From Anaeramoeba flamelloides (lineage: Eukaryota; Metamonada; Anaeramoebidae): a stretch of 64,000 bases of DNA. Location of the stretch: NCBI GenBank assembly GCA_027625915.1, contig JANTQA010000033.1, positions 6,448,001-6,512,000 on the forward strand, given 5' to 3'. This document shows positions 45,672 through 58,012 of the stretch, piece by piece; position 1 is the first letter of the stretch, and each line of letters starts with the position of its first letter. Made by a program: the position numbers and the translations under genes. The notes below the pieces were generated by a model. The model saw nothing but the letters and a program-made list of their open reading frames with translations, was not told the DNA's origin and searched no databases.

Positions 45672-47516
45672 ATAAATTATAAAAAATAAAAAAACTATTT
45701 ATCACAAAAAATTTTTCTCTCTTTTAGGTTTTTTACTTTGAACCAAATCAAATTGTTGGTTTTATTTTTTACTTTGTTTCTGAAAAAGACTCTTTTCTAA
45801 TTTATTTAAAGTTGGAAAACGTTAATAATTTTCAGTCTCCTAAAGTCAAGTAAATATTTTTGTTTGTCTTCTACTTAAAAAATGGATAAAACAATCTGAA
45901 ACAACTCGTTAATGTCGAAATAAGGTTTACCAATTTTTTTTTTTTGGAAGTCTTTGACAAAAGTTTTTTTAATAATCTACTTTTTATACAATATTGTTGG
46001 GATAGACTGTCTACTTAACCAAAGTGGGTGTAGTCTTTGTTTTTTTTTGAGGAAACAGAAATAAACAATTGATCAAGCAAAGAAAAGACTTGTAAGCGAA
46101 ATTTAAACGGGAAAAAATTTCTGATCATTATTGGTTTTGGCAATTCAAGTTGCCTATTTTTGGATTTATTAATTGGCCTAAAAGATACAAAAAAATGTAA
46201 CACAAGAAAAATCCAAAAAAAGGATGAAGAAAATAAATAGAGATCACAAACATTAATTTGCTTGGCTTTGAAAACATTTTTTTTAAACAAAAAATCTTGA
46301 AAATAAAAGTGAAGAGAAAAGTTTTTCCTTTTTATTTTCCAAACAGGAGTAATACTTCTACTATTAAATTTCATATCAAGACAAAGAACCACCAGTTAAG
46401 TGCCAAAATCATAAGGCCTTATACCCAACACAAGATAATCTTTTTTCCACTTTTCTGATATTAGAATCCTACTGAAGTTAAAGTAAAGCGTGCAGAAAAT
46501 TTTAATGTGTTTCAAAGTAAAAAGCGTGTTTTTTGGCTAAAGAAGACCTATACCTCAACCAATCAAGGAAGCCAACAAGAAACCCTAATTAAATACGGTA
46601 TTGGTTTCTTAAAGTTCTAATATTTTTCAAATAGAAATTATCAAAATAAAGGATCAAATTGCAAAATTGATCTTACAAAATAAAGTCGATTTTATAAAAT
46701 TTTTTTATCAAAAAAACATAAAAAAACAAAAAAATTGATAAAATTGAGAAAATTCTGGAAATATTTTCATTCCTAATTTAAATTTTACTCAAAATATCAT
46801 AGAATGTACTCATAAAATTGATTTAAACTTATGTATACTATTGGGTAGATAAAATTGAATGTAGTCTTGTAACAAGAAGAAAAAAAATAAGGATTATATT
46901 TCGAAACACGGATTATAGTTGTTGGGTCTTCATTATTTTGATCGATGTAAAAGGTAATAATTTTCTCTGCATTTTCAATTTCTCTTTTCTTGGTCTACCA
47001 TAAATTACAACATACTTTTTATTGAGGAACCTGTCTAGAAAGAAAAATATGGATAAGAAAAAGGAAGTAAAAATTTTGAATCATTTTTAATTTAAATAAC
47101 TGTATTATCCAAAAAATAAATTTGAAATTAATCAATTAAATCCCTTTTTCGGAGTATTATCTTGTTCCAAATAACAATCCTTAGAGTTAACTCATTTTCA
47201 AAAAAAATTCTCTGAAATAAAATTAATCTCTTGGAGGAAACGATTTCTACTGAAAAATATTTATACGTCACAAAATTCAAATTTGTTTCTTTGAAAAAGA
47301 ATCCCAGAAAATAGAAAAACAACAAAAAACTTTTTTCCTTTTGCTTTACGAATCTAAGTAAAAGGTTTTTCAGAATAAGAGATATTATCGAGGACTATGA
47401 GTAGTTTCTGAAATATAATAAAAGTACCAAAAGAAAGGGAATTTAGGTTCTGATTTTCGATACAAAATTCAAAATTCCTTTCATTTTTTTTATAATTTAT
47501 TTTCATAACAGTTTTA
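45672..47516. other. intergenic region between the divergent DH-PH and uS7 genes
   Basis: 1.8 kb separates two divergently transcribed genes, so both promoters should be here. No gene or element was recognised. The sequence is slightly richer in mixed composition near 46360-46600 but has no conserved frame. Confidence 0.4.
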
Positions 47517-48610
47517 ATGTCTCAATACGAAGAACAAGAATCTGAAACCCAAAAAGAACCAGAAATTGAATTAGAATCAGCAACCGAAATCAAACTTTTT
47601 GGTAAATGGAGCTATGAAGGACTTAAAGTATATTAGATCTCTTTAATTTTACTTTTTTCTTTTTTTTTTTTTTTTGAAAAACAAAAACAAAAAAACTCAA
47701 AAAAACAAAATTCAAATGTTTTTTTTGAAAAATAACAAAAGGTATCCGATATGTCACTTGAAGATCAAATGTCATGGAAACCAAATTCAAGAAGATTTTT
47801 AACTCACTCATCTGGTAGATGGCAAGTAAAACCATTCAGAAAGATCAAGTGTCCAATTGTTGAAAGATTTGTTTGTTCTTTAATGATGCATGGAAGGAAC
47901 GCTGGTAAAAAAATGATGGCCATCAGAATCCTTAAACACACCTTTGAAATTATCAATTTAATTACTGAAGAAAACCCAATTCAGGTAAACAATTCATACC
48001 TTTTCTTTTGTTCATTTACAAAAAAGGATCTTGAAATTTTTAAAAAAGTCTTTTCTTTTTTTTTTTTTATATTCTTTTTTATTTTTTTTTTTAATTTCTT
48101 TCTTGTATTTTCAATTCCTAAAAGGTATTGTTAGATGCTATTACAAATTCAGGCCCACGTGAAGACACCACCCGTGTTGGAAAAGGTGGTGGTGCAAGAA
48201 GACAAGCTGTTGATGTTTCACCTTTAAGAAGAGTAAATATTGGAATCTATTATCTTTGTTTTGGTGTAAGTTTCCCAATCTTCAGTTTTTTTTATTTTTT
48301 TTTGTTTTTATTATTTTGCTTTTTTTCTTTTCTTTTATTTTTTTTTTTTATTTATTTATTTTTTTTTTTGTGATCGAAAATTATTCCTAATCAAAAAAAA
48401 CTAAATTCTATTGTCCCCTTTTTTGAATAATAAACAATTTACCAACAAATTTAATAAACACAATAGGCAAGAAAAGCAGCCTTTAGAAACACCAAATCAA
48501 TTTCTGAATGCTTAGCTGATGAACTCATTAATGCAGCTAAAGGAAACTCAACTAGTTTTGCTGTCAAAAAGAAAGATGAAATTGAAAGGGTTGCTAGAAG
48601 TAATCGATAA
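47517..48610 (+). CDS. RPS5: 40S ribosomal protein uS7 (RPS5), 4 exons
   Basis: Exons are 47517-47627, 47742-47984, 48125-48265 and 48467-48610, all phase 0, with donors GTATAT, GTAAAC and GTAAGT and acceptors ending AAG, AAG and TAG. The joined protein is 212 residues, close to other eukaryotic RPS5. An acidic, non-conserved N-terminus leads into [12 protein letters not shown]. Then come [71 protein letters not shown] and a C-terminus [10 protein letters not shown], ending [13 protein letters not shown]. uS7 binds the head of the small subunit near the exit site. The introns are 114-201 bp and T-rich. Confidence 0.97.
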
Positions 48611-49629
48611 ATTAAACACTATCAAATTACTTTTTTCTTTTTTTTCTTTATCTCTTTTGTTATAAATTTTCTTCTTTTTTATATCTTTAGAACACAAAAA
48701 CAGAATTAAAAAAAAAAAACAAACAAACATTCTATTAAGGGATTAAAAATTGAAAAATTAAAGGAAAAGACAAAAATAATTCCATACATAATCCTTCGCT
48801 CCTTTGATTTTTTCTTTTTTTATTTTCTTTTTTTTATCTGAGCAAAATAAAACCAAAAAAAAATTATAAATAAAAATTGGTTGATACTTTAATAATATTT
48901 TCAATTTATTTATTATTTTGTTTCATTTCATTTCATGTGGACAATTCACTTCCAATAGCACTTTGCCTGAAAAAGAATTTTTAAGAAATAAATTTGAATT
49001 TTTATTCATATTGTTAAATATAGCATAAATTTTCAGAAAGTTAATATCAAAAATGACAAAAATTCAAGATATCGTCAAAAGTTGTCAAAATCAAAACTAA
49101 CATTAAAAAGCGTAAAAAATACACCAAAAGATAAAAAAAGCAAAAAAAAAAAACTGTATCCTAATTATAATTATTGTTTAAGCCATCATAACAATTGTTT
49201 CGCTTACAATAATTAGTCGAAATGGTTTAAATTTAAACAACTTTTATAAAAACCAACCTCATTTATCAACTTTAGCGAAATGAGTTATCATTTTTAAAAA
49301 AGTTAATTTTTCCACATGAAATTTTTCAGTCAAAGGATCTGATCACTTTTTATTTGGGATTTTAGGATCGGAAAATAAAAAGAAAAATTTTGTAAAACAT
49401 TTTTATCTTGATAAAATATCCACTTTTAGTAATTTCAGAGAGTTTATATGACAAATAAACCTTGGAATTTCAATCTTATTATAGAAATACAAGAAAAATA
49501 AATCAAATATTAAATCTTGAAGAACAGAAACAATTGATGATTTGTTTTATTTACAAATACTTATTAAATTTCTTGAAATTTAAACGGTTAGGCAGTATTT
49601 GTTTTCAAATATTAAGAGTATAAAAAACC
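48611..49629. other. gene-free stretch downstream of uS7
   Basis: Starts with the probable uS7 3' untranslated region. Nothing else was recognised. Confidence 0.35.
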
Positions 49630-50167
49630 AACTAAACCCCAATTCAAAATTTTTAACACACCAAAATTCGATTTGTGAAAAAAAAAACTTATTTAATCAA
49701 TTCAAGAAGAGTTACCAAATTAGAGCAATCCACTGATCGAAATGTTAACACTTTTTTATAAATTACAATACTCACAAAACAATAAATAAATAATTATTAA
49801 TAAAAATAAATCATGGGTGTGTTAAAAATTTTGGAGAGAGCAAAACAAAAGAATTGATTAGTAAATTTGTTTAAATTCTATTAGGAATTATTGATCGATC
49901 AAATGGTTAGATACTATCTGACTAATTTTATTTGAGTTCTTCTATTTTGAACAACTCAACTTTAACATAATATCAATTGTTCAAAAAAATTTTGATCCAA
50001 TGAAACAAATTTCTTAAATTCAAACAATGAAATGAAAAATAACTCAAAGATGAAAAAATGTTTTTCATATTTTAGAAAATTCAAATTTATCTCCAATTTC
50101 AATGAAATTGTATTATTGTAATTGTTTGGAACGTTTTAACTGTGTGGAAAATTTTGAATTTTAGTTT
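49630..50167. mobile_element. family A element, short copy (about 540 bp)
   Basis: The ends are inverted repeats: ACTAAACCCCAATTCAAAAT at the left and, reversed, AAACTAAAATTCAAAATTTT at the right. A second inverted pair, CAAAATTTTTAACACACC at 49643 and GTGTGTTAAAAATTTTG near 49818, lies inside and delimits about 200 bp. The part from 49630 to 50080 matches 55881-56320 directly. No gene. Confidence 0.65.
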
Positions 50168-52001
50168 ACTTTTATTAAAATCAATTATTTGATAATATCT
50201 ATTATTATTTTTTTTTAGATTTATTTGAATTCGCTTTTTTTTTGTTTGAAAACATTTTAAAAAAATTGAGAAATAATAATAAAGTCTATTTATATGATTA
50301 ATCCTTGGGTTACTAACAGCCCACTGAAACAATTAAGATTGAACTTTTAATTCTTGATTAAAAATAATCAAATTAAAATGTGTTTCCTTAGGTTATAAAG
50401 TTGAATTTTCCAGGTTTTAAAACAGTATTATGGGAAGATTTTTTAATTTGATTGTTCGGTTCTTTTTCTGTATATTTTTTTTTGTTCAGTACAAAGAAGC
50501 AATCGATTTGAACTATACTTTGAATAAATAAATTATATTTTTCTAAAAGTTTAAAATTATTATTGTGATTCTTTTGAGATTAAGTAGATTTTTTATACTG
50601 GTTTATTCCAGAACTACGTGGTTTTATTTTTAAAGTGTATTTTTTGTACAGTTTATTTACATACAATAAGATTTCAATCTTTTTTCAAAGAAAATAATTT
50701 TTTTGTTGATAAATAATTTGAAAATAAGCTGGATTTTGAACTTTTTAAAAATGAGAAAAAATGAATCAATATTTAAAAACAAGAATTCATTTCTGAAAAT
50801 ATCTTTTAAAAGTAACTTTGGGTTTGTAGTAATTAGATTTTTACTTGACTTTTGAATTTCAAGATGTCATAATTATTTTTTATAATTTGCGATTAATTTT
50901 ATTAGAATTTTTTTTTTTTTTCGTCTATTCGTTCCATAAAAAAAATTTTCAATCCTTTTCAAGGATTTGGATAAAAAAATATAAAGATTCCAGTTACAGT
51001 AAATACCAAAAATAGAGAATTAAAATGCTGAATTAATTTTTCCTTGACAAACAATTACTATTTTAACCAACATTTTAATTTCATTTTTGTTACTTGAAAT
51101 AAAATGAACGAATACTTACTAACAGTATACATTGATGTAGGAACATGTTAAAACAACATAGTATTTGCAGTAAATACCCTTTCATCTTAAAAAATAAACT
51201 ATTTTCTAGACAAAGGGAACCAATTAAAATTAATGAACTATACGTGTTTGAATGTATAAATAGACCATGGAATAAAAAATTTAATTATGGAAAAATTATT
51301 GAAATCATTTTTTCATATTTGTGCTGGAAAGAATTATTTTTGAAAGATTTTTTTTTTGTGATTATTTTTAATAAATAAAATATTCCAATACAAATATCAG
51401 CCAATAAACTTATATAAAACATTCATAAATTAAATAATATTTATTTAGATAAGTTTAACCAAAGTTTATCAATGAAATTCAAATATATTAAACATTATAT
51501 ATTATTCTTTAATAGTTTAAAATAGTTGTTTTCAGGTTAACAAAAAATCTAAAAGTAAAAATAAAAAAACTTTTTTGAACAATTTTTTAGTTTTATTGAC
51601 AAGAAATATTATCCCAATTTAAATCATTTTTGTTAACAAAAAATCGATTTTGAAATTTGGAGATAAAAATTATCTATTCCCAAATATCTCCAAGAAAATT
51701 TTATTTTATATTGAATTTTATCTTAGAACAAAAACAAAATTTTCTTGATAGAATTGTAAACGACTTTAAAATTTTGATGTTTATAATCACCCTTCTTAAA
51801 TATTACAATTATTTTCCAATTGGTTGAATAAATTGATTTTTTTTTTTTGGTCAACCTAAAGAATTATCTGAAAAAAAGTAAAAAATCTTAAAATTTATAT
51901 TCCTGACAACAAAGACTTTTTATTGTATAATAATCATGGGAATTGCAATAAAAATGGTAATTTTTTTTTGATAATATAAGTCATAAAATGAATACAAATG
52001 T
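50168..52001. other. gene-free stretch
   Basis: 1.8 kb of AT-rich sequence with no gene, paired repeat or conserved frame recognised. Confidence 0.35.
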
Positions 52002-52079
52002 TTTCTTTTTCAGAAAAAATAGAAAAAAAAAAAAACAATCCCAAATAAAATATTTTTTTTTTTTGGGTCTCTTTGTCGA
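52002..52079 (+). repeat. 80-bp block shared with 16766-16846
   Basis: Nearly identical to the block that also precedes family B copy 1. See that copy for the shared core. Confidence 0.6.
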
Positions 52080-52218
52080 TCAGAATTCTTTAACACTTGG
52101 AATATATACAAAATTTATAAGTAGAGAATACCACCAAAAATATATTTTAAGATTTTACCTTGTTGAATAAGAGTAATGACCCCTTAAAAGGATTTAAGTT
52201 TCTCAAAATTGTTCTTAA

Positions 52219-52912
52219 GGGTCGATTTATTACGGTGAAAACTTTTTTTGAAACTGAAATGAAAAAAAACCTTTTTTGTAATTTTTATGAGAACCTAACA
52301 CCTATCAAAAACTAACCAACCTTTGATGTACAATCGATCCCAAATAACCAACAACTGAAGACGAGAACATTTTTAGAAGGAAGGGCCAAAGAGCGATACT
52401 CAATTCCGAATTAGAATGGCTTTGAATTAAAAATTTTTAAAACAACCATGTCAGTTTTGAAGTGTCGCTCTTTGGCGATTTTTGAGATCTCGAAGATTTT
52501 TTTTTCTTTTTTTTCATTTTGTAAAATGAGTTATTTTTTATTTCAAGAATGTTACATAATCCTTACTTGGTCAAATTTAGAGTGTTGAAAAATAACTACA
52601 AATTAGATTAAATCCAATTAAATTGATTGCGAACTTTGCGAAAGCAATTTGTTTTAAATTAAAGAAATTTAACAATTTGGGTAGATAAAATGAGAAAAGA
52701 TGATTTTTTTTTTTAAATTTTCATTTTTTGAAATTGGTAATACCTTTAAACTTATTTTTATTAGCTGAATTTTTTGTCAAAGATGTTCCAATGAATTTTT
52801 TTTTTTGTTACTTGAATTTTTTCAACCAAAAGAAGCGCTATTTCACAATACGCTTTTCGGTGGCAGGCCACTCATTGAGTATGGAACAAATCCAGGGCAA
52901 ATGAGTTGATCG
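52219..52912 (+). mobile_element. family B element, copy 2 (TTAA-flanked)
   Basis: TTAA at 52215-52218 and 52913-52916 flanks a 694-bp element whose left end is GGGTCGATTTATTACGGTG. The right end, reversed, reads CGATCAACTCATTTGCCCTG. Collinear with copies 1, 3, 4 and 5. No protein-coding content. Confidence 0.8.
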
Positions 52913-53076
52913 TTAAATATCCGTAATAAATATTTAAATATTAAATCCAGATGAAAATATTGAATTGCTATGAAATATACATATTATTGGGTTTCGGACT
53001 GTTATGAATGGGAACAAGAAAAAAAAATACAATAAACTTGTTATGTTTGATCTACCAAGTGGAAAATTATATTTAA

Positions 53077-53892
53077 GGGGGTAACCAGGGTAAATGAAAA
53101 ATTTTCACCTTTTTGCAATTTTGAAAGAGGATCAGAAAATAATATTTTTTACTTTGGGTATCTCATTGATTTTTATTATTTAAAGTACATCTTTTATTCG
53201 ATTTTTAAAAATTTTTTTTCAAAGTCTCAAAGAAATTGCCACAATAGAACGTATAGTTGAATTGCTTAAAATTGTATTTCGAATCATGAATGACTTATCT
53301 TTTATCCTTCTTTCAGCATTCTGTTGTGACATTATATTTTTTCATTTTTAATTTTTTCATCATTTATGAATTTTTTAATCATGACAACAAAAAGCAATAT
53401 GAAAGATTTATAAATCAGTGACATTTAGAATAAATGTATTTTGTTTAAAAATATCAACAACATTACAATTGGGAGAATTACAAAAGTAAATAATAAGGAG
53501 ACTTTAATAGCTAAAAGGATTTCAAAAAAAAATATAATTATCCCATAACATATCTGGCCAGTTTTTTAAACACTTGGTTAATGGAATTGGAAAAGTGAAT
53601 ATCATTATATTTTATCAAAATTTTAAACCACAAAATAGCTATAAGTTTTATTCTAAGAATCTAAAATTATCTTATCACAAAAAAAAACTAAATAAAAATA
53701 AAAAAAAATTCCAACTAATTTTATCAATTCTTTTTTCTCTTTTTTTTTATTGTTTAACATTACTAAATTAAAAATATCAAATAATTTATTAAAAAAATTT
53801 TTAGAGAATCAACGATCACACCCCTCTAAAATAAAATACTCTTTTCTCATCTCACTCAAATTTTTATCATGTCTTAAGGTGTGACTACTCCC
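53077..53892. mobile_element. family C element, copy 2 (TTAA-flanked, 816 bp)
   Basis: TTAA at 53073-53076 and 53893-53896 flanks inverted ends GGGGGTAACCAGGG and, reversed, GGGAGTAGTCACACC. It matches both outer parts of the element at 19888-21842 and shows the state without the nested insertion. A short internal word, 'tctcaaagaaattgccacaa', recurs in partly reversed form ('ttctgttgtgacatt'). No gene. Confidence 0.8.
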
Positions 53893-54046
53893 TTAAACTA
53901 TTTTTCCAAAAAAAAAATCTAATTAGAAAGCGAAACAAAAGATATCATCAGAAAAATGTTTTATTTTTTAATATTTATTAATAGAAATATAAATTTATAT
54001 TCATATTATTATATATATAAATATTTCGATTAATTTTAAATATATA

Positions 54047-57000
54047 TTATTTTTTTGTATTTATTCTTCTTTTTTTCATAATTTGATTATTTTGAATTTG
54101 TTCTAAGGTTTGGTTATTATTTGTGTTATTAATATTATTTAAATTTGTGTTGATTCCCATGCCCATACCTGTGCCCATACCTGTGCCCATACCTGTGCCC
54201 ATACCTGTTCCCATACCTGTTCCCATACCCGTACCCATGCCTGTTCCCATGCCTATCCCCATACCTCTTCCCATGCCCATACCTCTTCCCATGCCCATGC
54301 CTGTTCCCATACCCATACCTGTTCCCATACCCATACCTCTACCCATGCCCATTCCCATGTTTGGATTCATATTCACGCCCATTCCCATTCCCATATTCAT
54401 ACCCATCCCTCTGCCCATGCCCATGCCCATGCCCATTCCCATTCCCATGTTTGGATTCATATTCATTCCCATCCCCATGTTTATATTAATGTTTGTATTT
54501 GGATTAATGTTTGTATTCGTATTCGTATTCGTATTCGCATTCATATTCATTGGGAAATTATTTTGTAATTTAGTAGTTAGAAATTGAGTATTATTATTAA
54601 TTTTTTCCAATTCCTGTGGTTGTTTTAATTTATCATTTAAAGTATTATTAGTGTTATTATTAGTATTATTATCAGTGTTATTATTAGTTTTATTATTAGT
54701 ATTATTGTTATTAATTCGAGTATTATTTAAATTATCATTTGTATTTTTCATTTTATCAGAATAATTCTTAACGAAACTCTGCTGTGAATTTTCCATTTTA
54801 GAAGGATAAAATTCATTTGTAGCTTCAACATTTAAATTTTTTGTTTCCTTAGTCCATCTAAGATCTGAATTTTTTTGATAATCTTTCTCAATTATTTCTC
54901 TTTCCGTTAGATTATTTTGTTCTGGTGGGATAACACGTTCGCCCACTGAAGGAACCAATTCAATTGATTTTAAATTTTTATAAATTTTTTGAAATTTTTT
55001 TTCCAGATCCCTTTTCAGATTATAGTTTATCATATTTTTATCTGATTGGAAATGCAATAACTCATCCGGGCCATAATACTTTGATGATTTATGCAATGGT
55101 ATTTCATTTGGTAGAGAGATTTCATCAATTAATAAAGAAGTTTCATAAGCCCAGCACCTGGCGACATTTTGTATTGTGTACCCGCCTCCTCCCAAAACTA
55201 ACAGTGGCTTGTTTAGGTTTCTAATAAACGATACGCACTCACCATGGCCCTTTAAGGTTAAATTAAAGCAGCCCAATCTATCACCATTTAATGAATCAGC
55301 TCCGCATTGCATTACGATTGCATTTGGCTGATAAAATTTCATAATAGCTTCAATTGTTTGCTTAAAAATCCGGACATAACTTTCATCATCCATCCCATCA
55401 GTTAAAGGGAAATTTACGGAATAATTTTCACCTTCTTCATATCCAACATCGTTAACGCTACCTGTTTTTTTTTTTTTTTTTTTTTTAAAAAATTGATAAT
55501 AATAAATTTAGTAAACCAATGAAAGAAAAAATTGTTAAAGTTGTAATTATTTTTATTTTTATTTGTTAATTTTTTTATTTTTATACGAGAATTTTTGTGA
55601 TTATTTTCTTTTAGAATTTAGAGTTATATTCTTTTTTAGAGTGGATACTTTTTGTAAGAAAAATAATTTTTAAAAATCTACTTTTGAAAATATTGATATT
55701 TTGTACAATTTTATTGGGTTATAGTTTTTGTTGACAGAAAAAAATGGTTTTTAGAAAATTTTAAGTTTTTATGAATCTAAATATACTTATTATAAAATTT
55801 TTTGAAAATCTTTTAAAAAAATAAACAAATTTCAAAATTTTACATTAGACAATTCCAGAGAATGTTAAATATGAAATGTAGAATCCAATTCAAAATTTTT
55901 AACACACACCAAAATTCAATTTTTGAAAAAAAAAAATCTTATTTAATCAATTCAAGAAGAAATACCAAATTGGAACCATTCATTATTTGAAATGTGGACA
56001 ATTGTTTATAAATTACAATACTCGTAAAACAAAAAAAAATAAGTAATTATTAATACTAATAAATTATGGGTGTGTTAAAAATTTTGGAGATGGTCAAAAC
56101 AAAAAAAATGCATTGGTAAATTTGTAAAAATTCTATTAAGGATTATCGATCGATCAAAAGTTTGATACTATTAACTAATTTTATTTGAGTTCTTCTATAT
56201 TGAAAAACTCAACTTTAACAGCAGAATATCAACTGTTGGAAAAAATTATAGTGATCGAAGGAAACAGGTTACGTAATTCAAAAAATGAAATCAATACAAA
56301 AAAAACTAAAATATAGAAGTGATTAAAAAGAATCTAAACTAAAATTCAAAAATTTTCACACAGTTAAAATCGTGAAAAGAATCACAATAATACAATTTTA
56401 TTCAAATAGGAAATAATTTTGATTTTTATAAAATTTGAAAATAATTTTTTCATCTTTTTCATATTTTGTAGATCACCAAAAAAAGATCTAAAGTTTCTAT
56501 TTAGTCAGCACCACTTTTAGGTTCAGGCTTTTAACAAAAATTAAGGCATAAAAAAAAATCCCAAATTCGAGCTCAACTTTCAAATTCTAATAAAATAATT
56601 GTTGAAAAAAAAATTTCGAAAAATGTGCTTTAATTTGGTATTTTTTTGTTATTTAAATTTCCTTGAAAAGTCTGTATTAAAAGTGATACTGGCTTTAATA
56701 AAAATTTTTTTATTTTGATTTATTTTTGGTTTCGTGAATAAGCCCTAAATAGAATTTTTTTTTGACCATACCTGAACTAATAATTCAAAACAAATAGTTT
56801 AAAAAAGATTATTTTTAATTTCTAGAACTGAAAACATATTCAAAGAAAGGGAGACTAAAATCTTTGTTAGCGTCAAATGATTATAAAAATGAAAGTTTTG
56901 TTTTTTAAAAAAAATTTGTGTTTGGCTGCAAACAACATTTTTTCGTTATTCTCGAATCAAATTTTGTTCTCAGAGTTAAGAAGAAGGAAGTCACACAAAA

Positions 57001-58012
57001 CAGATGAAAAATCCGGATTCCAGAATTCTCAAGTCTTGTCACAAAAACGAGAAAAAAGAGACAAAAATTAAAAAAATCAACAGAAATTTGGTTTGGAAAA
57101 GAAATGAATGGACAAACCTGTTCCAGGAAAAAAATCATAGCCATATTTATGAAAACTACAGGTCATTACTCGGTTTGTTTTATAAAAAGCCTCTTCAACA
57201 CCATCTCCATGGTGAATGTCAATGTCAATATAGAGCACCCGATCATGGTATTTTAATAATTCCAAAATTCCTAATACAATATCATTAACATAACAAAAGC
57301 CTGACGCTTGATAACTTTTTGCATGATGAAGTCCACCTTTTTATTTTAGCAAAAATTCAGAAAAAGATGTTTGGTAAGTGAATTTTTTTGTGAAAGAAAG
57401 AAAAGAACAAAAGTAAATTAGTGAAGGGTAGGCTGGTTTTGGTTTGGTAGGAGTGTTCTTCAAGATTTCCAAAAAAATTAAAGTTTTCCAAAATGCAAGA
57501 AAACCAGATCGAAAAAAAAAATGAAAATTAACGCCTCTTAGGTAATGTATCTTTCTCATTTGCTGGTTGAATAAATTGAAAAAAAAAAAAAAAAAAAAAA
57601 AAAAACACTTACCAGCCCAATTAATAGCAATGTCGGTTGTTCCATGATTTAACTGCTTTGCTCCACTAACAGATCCACCAGCAGAAATTTGACAAAAATC
57701 GAATAAACCATCAAAAACAGGTGTGTCTTCACCAATGTTAAATCTTTGTCTTTCTGTGGGAACAGACTCTAGGTTTTCTGGTGAAACTTTTTGTAAGAAC
57801 CTGATGTATTCGTCGGAATGGAATTTTGTTAATTGAAGAAAGTCCGATCGTACGGGTCGATATATTTTCATTTTCTTTGGCAATTCGTATGATTTAATTA
57901 ATTCGTTAGCTAATTTAATGCGAATCGGTTTCATGGGGTGCCATGAATCGTAATGAAAATGACCAACATCGAAATCATAAAAATAAGAAACCCTTTTTTT
58001 TGAGCTGTTCAT
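54047..58012 (-). CDS. class I histone deacetylase (RPD3/HDAC1 type) with Met-Gly repeat tail, 3 exons
   Basis: Exons on the minus strand are 58012-57613, 57336-57118 and 55461-54047, with donors GTAAGT and GTTTGT, both introns in phase 1. The product is 677 residues. The N-terminus [20 protein letters not shown] is the class I signature. Active-site residues are present: the His pair in [20 protein letters not shown] (residues 137-138), DIDIHHGDG with the zinc-binding Asp and His, [15 protein letters not shown] with the second zinc Asp, and the GGGGYT tyrosine. It should remove acetyl groups from histone lysines in the nucleus as part of a corepressor complex. Beyond about residue 420 the tail is variable: Asn/Thr runs, then Met-Gly repeats at about 535-643, ending KKRRINTKK. 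The core is conventional; the tail is unusual. Intron 2 (1.66 kb) holds two repeats. Confidence 0.95.
54153..54478 (-). repeat. in-frame minisatellite encoding Met-Gly repeats
   Basis: Imperfect tandem units of CCCATACCTGT/CCCATGCCCAT (plus strand), mainly 6 and 12 bases long, encode MGMG, MGTG and MGRG on the minus strand. The tract is far more GC-rich than its surroundings and lies entirely within the last exon of the deacetylase. Units of six bases keep the frame. Confidence 0.9.
55881..56410. mobile_element. family A element, copy 3, in deacetylase intron 2
   Basis: 55881-56320 matches 49630-50080 directly, including the internal inverted pair around AACACACACC and GGGTGTGTTAAAAATTTTGG. 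The last 80 bases (56331-56410) match 50091-50167 only in reverse complement. So this copy has a flipped end, or abuts a second, reversed copy. Confidence 0.6.
56504..56695. mobile_element. family D miniature element, copy 4, in deacetylase intron 2
   Basis: TA at 56502-56503, then GTCAGCACCACTTTTAGG. The right end reads GTATTAAAAGTGATACTGGC. Diverged from the other three copies but with the same length and internal symmetry. Confidence 0.65.

Noticed and set aside
54123-54587. Pro-rich plus-strand frame of 154 codons (PMPIPVPIP repeats)
   Set aside because: Complement of the Met-Gly repeat of the deacetylase, which has strong homology on the other strand.
57004-57288. 94-codon plus-strand frame
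   Set aside because: Antisense to deacetylase exon 2 and its intron.
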